Below, piece after piece: positions 57,201-64,000 of a stretch of DNA of 64,000 nucleotides. The stretch is from contig CM057150.1 of the NCBI GenBank assembly GCA_029964075.1, positions 5,743,717-5,807,716 on the forward strand, written 5' to 3'. A program made the translations under genes and the position numbers. Under the pieces are notes generated by a model. That model was given only the letters and a program-made list of their open reading frames with translations, searched no databases and was not told the DNA's origin. The DNA is from Patiria pectinifera (lineage: Eukaryota; Echinodermata; Asteroidea; Valvatida; Asterinidae). The first letter of the stretch is position 1, and every line of letters starts with the position of its first letter.

Positions 57201-60200
57201 TACTCCTTAGGATTCTGATTAAATTATATATCTTAGCACTTGTAAATGGAGTTTCAAGCACAATTTCTTTGGCTTATTTTCATTAAAACAGATTCGCTGG
57301 GATAAACGCAGGCGATGTCAACAAGACTGCCGGCCGATATAACCGGGCCGATAAACCTCCTTTTAACATCGGATCTGAGGTGGGTGACAACAGGCTTCCC
57401 CCCAATACATGTATCTCCCCAGTCAACCCCCCCCCCCTCCGCACTGGGAACGTGTTAGTCCTATAACTTACCATGGTTAACATGACTAACAGAAATTGGG
57501 TGGCCCTGTAACATCGAGTCCCTCCTCACCCCCCCCCCCCTCCCATGATGAGAACCCTGGCCAGGCTGACCGTTTTAGCCGATTTTTGGCTAACTTTGAC
57601 AGAATTTTTTGCTAAAGAAACGAGTTTGACAGAAAATTTGACAGAATGGATTTTTTTTGCAGATGTCAGGCAGAATTCTGCAAAAATGGTTATTTGACAG
57701 AAAAACAGCAAATTTGAACAAAGAAGTGTAAATTTCTTTACAAAAGTGTACACTTGTTTAAAAAAAAGAAGCTTCAATCCCTTCAACCAAACCTTTGCAT
57801 ATTAAATGGGACAGGTTGGCTGGTCTATGTGCTGAGGTTCACTGGGAAACGGACTTCGTCTTGGCCGGATCAGCGTTTTGCCCGAAATTTACCAATAATT
57901 TCACAACATCTTTATGTGACTAGATTGTTTATTATGTAATTTGAATCTTAATTGAGGCAATACTACCAATCTGCATGTGATTTTAAGTGTTCATAGTGTA
58001 TTTCGAGTAATTCCGGGGAATTTTGCAGATTTTTGATAAATCTGACAGATTTTTGATGTGCATTTAGCAGAATTTGGCTCCGATCTTACGGTCACCCTGA
58101 CCCTGGCTAGCCACTGCGTGATACTCACTCCCTCTTGAACCACTCCATTCGAATGCATTCCCCGTCCCCTATAAGAACGGGGTCTACCCGATGTTCACCA
58201 ATACCTACGTTCCCCGAAATCCTTAGGATTAGGGTTAGGGTTGGGCAGGGGCGGATCCAGAACACAATTTTTTTTGGGGGGGGGCAAAAAAAAATTGTGT
58301 CTCCCAAAAAAGTGGGTAAAAAAATTACGGCATATTTTGGATTCTCGATGCTCCGTGGTGCGATCTGAGGCAATTTCTGACCACTTTAGCCAATGTTTTT
58401 TGAGGAAAAAAAATGGTGGTGTACTCATTGTCTGCCTTTATTGCGACGTCACATAAAAAACAACAATTGGTTTCGGTTTTTTTTGTGGGGGGGCATGGCC
58501 CCCTTTGGCCCCCCCGGATCCGCCCTTGGGGTTGGGGTTAGGGTTACAGGGTAAGGATTTCGGGGAACATCGGTATTGGGGAACAAAGATAGGCACCCAT
58601 AAGAACACAGTACGCTTACTGACAGTGAACTACACTTTAGAATGTTCCAAGCAAAAAGCCCATTTCTTCCCCATTGCACACTTTTTAATGGTATACCAGC
58701 ATGTAGATCAAAGTTAAACGGAAATAGCCATCTAAATTCTGTACACTGCTCTGTGGTTGTTCAATAACGCTTCGTAAAATTTAAGTATGTGTTTTTTGTA
58801 TTTGTATACTTTTTCCTCTCTTTGTCTGTAGGTCAGCGTGCAGGTGAAGGACCATAATACTGATTTTTCTTTGGTTTTGCTGGTCCCTTGCCCATGCAGT
58901 CACACGGTTTTGTCTAATATTATGTGCTAGTTTTATTTCTTATGGTTTGTATTGATATCTGTCTTTTACAAATGTTGTTTTGGGGCCCACTACAGGGTGT
59001 TTCAAAAAAAAAGGAAACCCAACTTCAAAGAATGGTTATGGACAGACGATATGTTTACTGGCTATCAAACTGGTATCGTCTGAAAGCGTAATCTCTATGC
59101 TTTTCAATGATACCATGTTTAGGTTTTCTGAGTCATGCATCAGTGATCATCATTGTCTTGAAAACTGGATGCAAAAATGCAGTTTGTTCACTTTCTTAAA
59201 ACAAAAACAAAACACCACTAAGCACGGTGTGTCTATTGTTACGGAAATGTCTGTGAAATGGCTTGGATGTTAATCCTCGGGAAAATGGCACATTTTTTTG
59301 AACGTGGCTCGGTCAAAACGAGAAATTCATGACGAACAATAAAATCCTGTTTTGAAACCAACCCGACTTATTTTTTTTTCTTTTCATGCACTCGTGTGTT
59401 CTTCTTGAATACTTATTCTCATGCACACCATGCCTATTGTGTTTGACATGAAAGTGAACCAACTGCAATTTTGCATCAAAATCTCATGACAGTGGCGCTC
59501 AGTGATGCATGACCCTGCAAATGTAAACAAGGTATCATTGAAAAGCATAGAGATTACGCTTTCAGATGATACCAGTTTTATAGCCAGTAAACATTTAGTC
59601 TGTCCATACTGGTTCTTCAAAATTGGGTTTCCTTTTTATTGAAACACCCTGTATAGTAGGGAGATACTCCCGTAGACTTGTGCATAATTTTGTTTCCAAC
59701 TTTAATGACCCCAAATTCAAATTTTAACATATCATACCCCCACGAGTTTTGGTAGTTTTACTATTTTGGACTACGTGCAATCAATCTAGCCTATTTGTGA
59801 CATACAATTTTGCCTCTAAATATGAGCTGAGGCATTAGGGGGACATTGAAATGTCTCCCTAATTCCATATGTCCCCCAAAGGTATTATGACTCCAAAGTG
59901 TCTGCCAAAGATCCTATCTGTGGTTGGAATTACTAAAAACACCATCATCATTAAAGTAGCACTATAGATGTATGAATATAATAGCTCTTCCTGTATTTTT
60001 CTGACTAATACAGCTACCATCACTTTACCATGATGCAGTTTGTCGCGCAACGATCAGTTTTTGCCTGGGCCATTGTATGTGATTTGGGTTTCAATTTTAC
60101 CTGATGATTAGCCTTTCGCCAAGGCCGTCGTGGCTGTAACCGGCATTATTACGCCATAATACACAGACTATAGGCTTCGCCACTCATGCACGCGATTTTT

Positions 60201-63200
60201 TTTTCCGTAGGCGGGTTGCTCAAATGTCCTGCATAATTCAGTTTTCCTGTGAATCGTTGCAAGACACTTAATTAGGTTCTCGTTCTCTTTTTTCCATTAA
60301 AATAAAATTTATCTCATCGATAAATTCAGAGAAGAAAAAATGGTCGATGAAAATGAGCAGCGACGACGTGGATTCGAACCAGGGATCTTTGTACCCATAG
60401 CTCATCTCGCTATCCAGCGGCGGCGGAACGGTTTTCAAACTGGGGGCATCTACAAAAAGGGGCACTTGCTCAGTAAAAGGCATCTTCCGTCAGTGCAGCA
60501 GCGTATCCGGCTTTTTTTTGGGGGGGGGGGGGTTAACATCCGTGCTGAAATGTCGACACGTTTTTTCACCGGACACTCGAGTTTTTGCTAACTTGTCTTT
60601 GTTCATAATTTACTTTTTCAGTTTTCATAAGGGCTGTCCATTTTCGAATAATTTAGTCTTCAAATACTCGTAACTGCGTTGGACCGAATATTTGGATATT
60701 CGAATCGAAACTGCCAGCTGCAACTGCATGCTGCGCCGGTTAAAATTTGCGCGCGGTGCTCGATATGGTGCGCTGGAGTGTTTTGGCGTAAGTAAAGTAT
60801 GTTATAAATGTAAAGTGTTTTAACCTGTTCCAAGAATGTGAACAATGAATCGCCGTCGGCAAGAAAAGGTTGCAGTCAACAAAAAAGTGGCACCTAACAA
60901 TAAAGCGCTGCAAGTTTACGGTAACATAACATCACATTCGTGTTTATGTGTGTGTGTTTTTTTCCTTTGAATATTCAAATCGGCAAAAAGCTATTCGAAA
61001 ATTCGGATGACTATCGAATATTCGACTACTCAGTATATGCGGAACAGCCCTAATTTTCACAATCACACTCATATCGGCATTACGTGTGGTTTATATTATC
61101 ATTTTATTAACCAACTTTCCTGTGTTTATAATGATGTTGTGAACAACGTTTTCATAACTCATTTTTTTTTAGGGTGTGGGCGAGGTTGTTGGCGTCGGTA
61201 GCGAAGTAAAAAATGTCAAGATTGGACAAGGCGTGTGCTGCTACTTGGAAATGGGGGCATTTTCGGAATATCAGGTAAGTTTGATTAATCCTGTATACAC
61301 GGCCCTTATTCGACCAGTACAACAGTGCCAATAAATAATCACTTATGATGTCAGAAAACAATAAAAAAAAAAACCCTGATGAATGGGGGAAAAACAGAAG
61401 CAGTATTATACAATGTTTGTTAAATAATACTAATACCGGGGTCTTACATAACGTATCTACCAACAATTGTACTCAAGGCGCTGGTAATTATGTCTGTTTT
61501 TAAAGGCAGGTAAATAAAGTTTTGTGAGAAATGGGAGACCCATTATGTAGCAGCTTTATAAGGGTTAACAAGGTGCTGCGGCGCATATTGCAGCCACTTC
61601 CAGAAAAACCGGAGCAAACCCCTTCTCTTAGCGATAGTTGTAACTGGGTTCTTTAACGTGCTTTATACACCACACGGGACCTAGGCTTTACGTCCCATCC
61701 GAAGGACAAAGCAATAATGGTAAAGTGCCTTGCTCAAGAGCACAAGCACCATGTTGTAGTTTGTATTTGTCAATTTGTCAGTGGTATGGGTTGTGTGTTT
61801 TTTGGCTTTGTTTTTTTTTAAACTCAATACTCATGAATTAAACTGTTTACACAACCACAGTTCGGTTGGAGCATACACTTTTGTTTTATTCAAATTTCCT
61901 AGGCGTGTTTGAAAGCAACATTCCTTCCCGTCAGGTAAATCCATCACAAAAAAGTGCAAGAAACCAATGGCACAATGAGACTTAAAGGGAAAGTTTGAAA
62001 TTATGATGTTTGTGCAGGTAATTCCAGCTAAGTTGGCCATCCCAGTCCCGTCAGTGAAGCCTGAACATATTGGTCTGTTACTTAGCGGAATGACGGCCGA
62101 TTTAAGCCTAAGAGAGGTAAGTTCAAATGTCATGTTAAGTGGTGTGCATATTCACGGTATATAGTGCGGGAACCGTGTGCGATGGTTGCAGGCCAGTAAA
62201 TCGGTCCGAAATTGGCTAGGCCGGCCAAATCACGATTTGCATTCCCCTCAAATTCTTCAATATTTGAGCATATTGTGGGCCGTGAACTTGAGGGTTTGTA
62301 AAAGAATATAGGTGGAAGCCGTGCACAGGACTGTGACTGTGAGGCATTTGGATGAAATTGGGGCCCTAATAGCGCTCTATTTTCCATGGAGTGTAGGCAC
62401 CGTTTTTCAAAATGGCGATGGGCTTCAGGACTATTTGAAGGGCTGATCATCTTCGGGTGGAAACTTCTCCTAAAAGTTATCAGAATAACCCCCAAAAAAT
62501 TAAAAAGAAAATGAACATGATGTGATATGCTTTCATTTGATGTGTGTCTTGAACACCTTTGGAGAGTTGTGAGTATTTTCCCGAATTTCTGAAGAGGGGC
62601 ATTTATCATTAAGGTCTATGGCAGTTTATTTACTGGGCCCAATTTCATAGAGCTGCTTAAGCACAAAATTTGCTTAAGCACGAAAAAACATTGCTCAGTA
62701 AAATTAGGTTACCAGCCAAAACTCCATGCGATGTACATTGCTTGCGACTGGTATTTAGCGGTTGTTTACTTAGCATAACAATCGAATGGGGTTTTGGCCG
62801 GTAACCTGATTTTCTTAAGCAAGACGTTTTTGTGCTTAAGCAAATTTTGTGCTTAAGCAGCTCTATGAAATTGACCCCAGGTCTGCAACCCTTTAAGCCA
62901 GTTCGGTGTTCCAAAATAGTCTGGTGCACAACAAGATTCGACTATTTTTTTCGGGATAAACGCGGCAGAGAAATGCACACAAGCCTATGGGGGAGGTGGT
63001 AACCGAATCTGCATTCTATGTAATTTTTCGTGCAATCGAAAATAGATGGATACTTTCGTTCGCCCGAAAGTTTGGACACACAAGACACCTAAAAAACACT
63101 TCGCTGTCCAAACGTTTTTGCAAAATGTTACTTCAGAACACGACGATCTGTTCAATTTTGCTGGTACCCGCTTTGCTTTTTAATACACGCATACGATGAA

Positions 63201-63754
63201 ATGTTTATCCCGAAAGAGAAATCGTCAAAACTTGATGTGCACATGCGCAGAGGTAATACCAAACTGGCTAACAAACACGGGTACCCGTATAAAAAGAAAC
63301 CAATCCAAATATTTGAAGTTGTCTGATCTGAAGGGCATTTATAGGTTTACTGTACACGAGCGTCATCTGTTGCGTGTTAAAACGTGAATTTAACGTAAAT
63401 GCTGTTTTGGTTTTCCATTCCCCCACAAATGGCATTCAAAACCTTTCTTTTTTTGTTTCACTGTCTGAGAAGTTACTAAGTGATTAGTAAAGTTGGTTAT
63501 AGGTACTCGATCCCATAATCTGGAACCGGTTCCTGACATCAGCGGTCGGGTACTCTGGTAGGCTACATGGTTCCGTTACGCACCCCTAAACATCATCTTA
63601 TATACATGTTTTCAGTAGTGACATTTATACAGAGTAACATTACAAATTCACCAAATAATGTACATGTTATATAAAAATAGATTATGATTTTTTTTCTTTT
63701 TTGTTTGGTTTCAGTCTGGAAGGATAAAAGAAGGAGAAACTGTTCTGGTGACAG
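54239..63754 (+). CDS. PTGR3: Prostaglandin reductase 3 / ZADH2 (5-prime part, six coding exons; continues past window)
   Basis: PTGR3 is an NADPH-dependent MDR-family reductase lacking structural zinc; the human enzyme reduces 15-keto-prostaglandins and is linked to peroxisomes. Exons: 54239-54270, 56341-56490, 57292-57379, 61173-61274, 62018-62116, 63715-63754. They join in phase and give about 170 residues of an expected 370-380. Landmarks in order are [15 protein letters not shown] (human KLVVTRLSPNFREAV), [20 protein letters not shown] ([20 protein letters not shown]), [41 protein letters not shown] and [20 protein letters not shown], ending [13 protein letters not shown]. That last motif enters the nucleotide-binding Rossmann fold, whose glycine motif lies beyond the window. 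The start has a good context (AAAGATGGCG); the first exon gives [10 protein letters not shown]. Introns, especially the third, hold several MITEs. Confidence 0.93.
54280..55215. repeat. Composite inverted array with a telomere-like centre
   Basis: Four zones are seen. (1) 54285-54430 iterates TTCGGACTATCGGACC. (2) 54447-54735 iterates CCTATGTTCCGACACC about 15 times. (3) A short (CCCTAA)-like core runs 54755-54800. (4) From 54840 the complement GGTGTCGGAACATAGG iterates to about 54965, then TTCGGACTAATGAACC-like units run to 55205. It lies in intron 1 of PTGR3. Confidence 0.85.
55488..55905. repeat. Foldback element in PTGR3 intron 1
   Basis: AATAAGCCATTTGCG (55507-55521) is mirrored by CGCAAATGGCTTATT (55876-55890). 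Further in, CACATGATTCGGGGCAAGC is mirrored by GCTTGCCCCGAATCACGTG. Confidence 0.7.
56341..56490 (+). CDS. PTGR3: PTGR3 coding exon 2
   Basis: This exon is 150 nt, phase 2 to 2, and encodes [20 protein letters not shown] and [10 protein letters not shown]. The acceptor is CGCATTGCAG and the donor GTACGT. Confidence 0.93.
57292..57379 (+). CDS. PTGR3: PTGR3 coding exon 3
   Basis: This exon is 88 nt, phase 2 to 0, and encodes [20 protein letters not shown] then KPPFNIGSE, the GroES-like core of the family. The donor is GTGGGT. Confidence 0.93.
57562..58099. mobile_element. hAT-like element with 8-bp target duplication
   Basis: CAGGCTGACCGT at the left is mirrored by ACGGTCACCCTG at the right. 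ACCCTGGC is duplicated at 57554-57561 and 58100-58107. The interior is A/T-rich with iterated TTTGACAGAA words and no transposase. Confidence 0.78.
58140..58620. repeat. GTTCCCCGAAATCC inverted element with TTAGGG core, carrying a nested MITE
   Basis: GTTCCCCGAAATCCTTA near 58210 is mirrored by TAAGGATTTCGGGGAAC at 58552-58568, with imperfect TTAGGG repeats inside. The core is split by the MITE at 58246-58528. Confidence 0.75.
58246..58528. mobile_element. hAT-like MITE, CAGGGGCGGATC family, copy 2
   Basis: The ends are CAGGGGCGGATCC and GGATCCGCCCTTG. The 8-bp target duplication GGGTTGGG is exact (58238-58245 and 58529-58536). The interior has long T, G and C runs. Confidence 0.85.
58993..59651. 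mobile_element. Tc1/mariner-like non-autonomous element
   Basis: It is flanked by TA (58991-58992 and 59652-59653) with ends CAGGGTGTTTCAAAAAAAAA and its complement TTTTATTGAAACACCCTG. Inverted similarity continues inward for about 200 bp (GGAAACCCAA..., AGCGTAATCTCTATGCTTTT against AAAAGCATAGAGATTACGCT). No transposase is seen. Confidence 0.8.
60420..60590. repeat. Fragment of the CAGGGGCGGATC-type family
   Basis: CAGCGGCGGCGGAACGG then long G-runs and TTTTTTCACCGGACACTCGA resemble the CTCCGGACACTT interior of 12420-12770. No clear ends are seen. Confidence 0.4.
60630..61051. mobile_element. hAT-like element with AGGGCTGTCC / GGAACAGCCCT ends
   Basis: The ends are inverted, and flanking TTTTCA is present on both sides. 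The subterminal regions carry repeated GAATATT and ATTCGAA words (60645-60705 and 60965-61025). No transposase is seen. It lies in PTGR3 intron 3 just before exon 4. Confidence 0.55.
61173..61274 (+). CDS. PTGR3: PTGR3 coding exon 4
   Basis: This exon is 102 nt, phase 0 to 0, and encodes [20 protein letters not shown] then [11 protein letters not shown]. Confidence 0.93.
61640..61755 (-). repeat. SINE fragment
   Basis: CCCATCCGAAGGACAAAGCA and GTGCCTTGCTCAAGAGCACA resemble the TGCCTTGCTCGAGGGCACAC body of the family-1 SINE at 757-776. Confidence 0.5.
62018..62116 (+). CDS. PTGR3: PTGR3 coding exon 5
   Basis: This exon is 99 nt, phase 0 to 0, and encodes [20 protein letters not shown] then [13 protein letters not shown]. 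The human enzyme has SGTTAYISL here. Confidence 0.93.
62184..62890. mobile_element. GGTTGCAGGCC-ended MITE, copy 2, split by a palindromic MITE
   Basis: The left end GGTTGCAGGCCAGTAAAT is at 62184 and the right end GTCTGCAACC ends at 62890. The interior matches 28071-28475. The right arm is interrupted after TTTATTTACTGG (about 62636) by the next element. Confidence 0.75.
62634..62880. mobile_element. Palindromic MITE nested in the 62184 element
   Basis: Left CTGGGCCCAATTTCATAGAG followed by CTGCTTAAGCACAAAATTTG is mirrored on the right by CAAATTTTGTGCTTAAGCAG then CTCTATGAAATTGACCCCAG. Repeated GCTTAAGC palindromes occur. Confidence 0.8.
63715..63754 (+). CDS. PTGR3: PTGR3 coding exon 6 (last in window)
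   Basis: This exon is 40 nt, phase 0 to 1, and encodes [13 protein letters not shown]. The glycine-rich NADPH motif should follow in the next exon outside the window. Confidence 0.88.
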
Positions 63755-64000
63755 GTTGGTTTATTCAAATTCACCTCAATTTAGGATTATTTTGTTTTGT
63801 TTGTACATTCCCTTGTTTGTCTGTTTCCTGCCCCCCCCCCTCAAAGAAATCCGGGAAAACAGGGAAATTGTATTCGTATTTTGTTTGAAAGCAAAAAACA
63901 ACAACAACAACTTTAGAATATGTTCATTGGACCTGTTGATTTATGATGAAATGGTTACCAATAGTGATCATAAACAAGCATTTTTCTTGGATGCATACAG

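Noticed and set aside
63194-63387. 63-codon frame in PTGR3 intron 5
   Set aside because: It has no conserved features and is not needed for the PTGR3 reading frame, which joins exon 5 to exon 6 in phase.

Overview
This window looks like nuclear DNA from a marine invertebrate deuterostome, with an echinoderm the best guess and a hemichordate or amphioxus possible. The reasons are intron-rich genes with GT-AG splice sites, EGF modules of the fibropellin/Notch type, an F-type lectin domain, CR1/L2-like LINE tails, and very many tRNA-derived SINEs and short inverted-repeat DNA transposons. There is no prokaryotic organisation: the long open frames are exons, transposon remnants or repeat artefacts. 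Species assignment is inference.

Three protein-coding genes account for the conserved sequence. (1) Minus strand, 18538 down to 184: a complete ASCC2 orthologue (activating signal cointegrator 1 complex subunit 2) in about 17 coding exons and about 744 residues. It has the conserved N-terminal region, a CUE ubiquitin-binding domain and the basic C-terminal tail. (2) Plus strand, 21636 to 49135: a complete secreted lectin-EGF protein of 1166 residues in 31 coding exons. It has a signal peptide, one fucolectin (F-type lectin, FTP) domain with its sugar-binding motif intact, then 25 EGF modules, each encoded by its own phase 1-1 exon, and a stop in an 11-nt terminal coding piece. (3) Plus strand, 54239 to beyond the window end: the first six coding exons (about 170 residues) of PTGR3/ZADH2, a zinc-independent MDR-family oxidoreductase (prostaglandin reductase 3).

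The genes are functionally unrelated as far as can be seen. ASCC2 acts in ribosome quality control and alkylation-damage signalling, the lectin-EGF protein is extracellular, and PTGR3 is a metabolic reductase. ASCC2 and the lectin gene are arranged head to head with about 3.1 kb between their start codons.

Introns and intergenic DNA are full of mobile-element debris. There are several families of hAT-like MITEs with visible 8-bp target duplications, TTAA-flanked elements, TA-flanked mariner/pogo-like elements, palindromic foldback elements, two LINE lineages, and at least two SINE lineages with nested insertions. There are also a 50-bp minisatellite (16611-17125), a 19-bp tandem array (30954-31085), a strongly A+C-rich strand-asymmetric stretch (34800-35345), and an unusual composite inverted array with telomere-like sequence at its centre (54280-55215).

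The most interesting biology is the lectin-EGF gene. Its EGF exons form recognisable subclasses, and a five-exon block was duplicated in tandem. The upstream copy of that block has since lost most of one EGF exon, leaving a 3-prime stump with an intact splice donor at 39508-39531.
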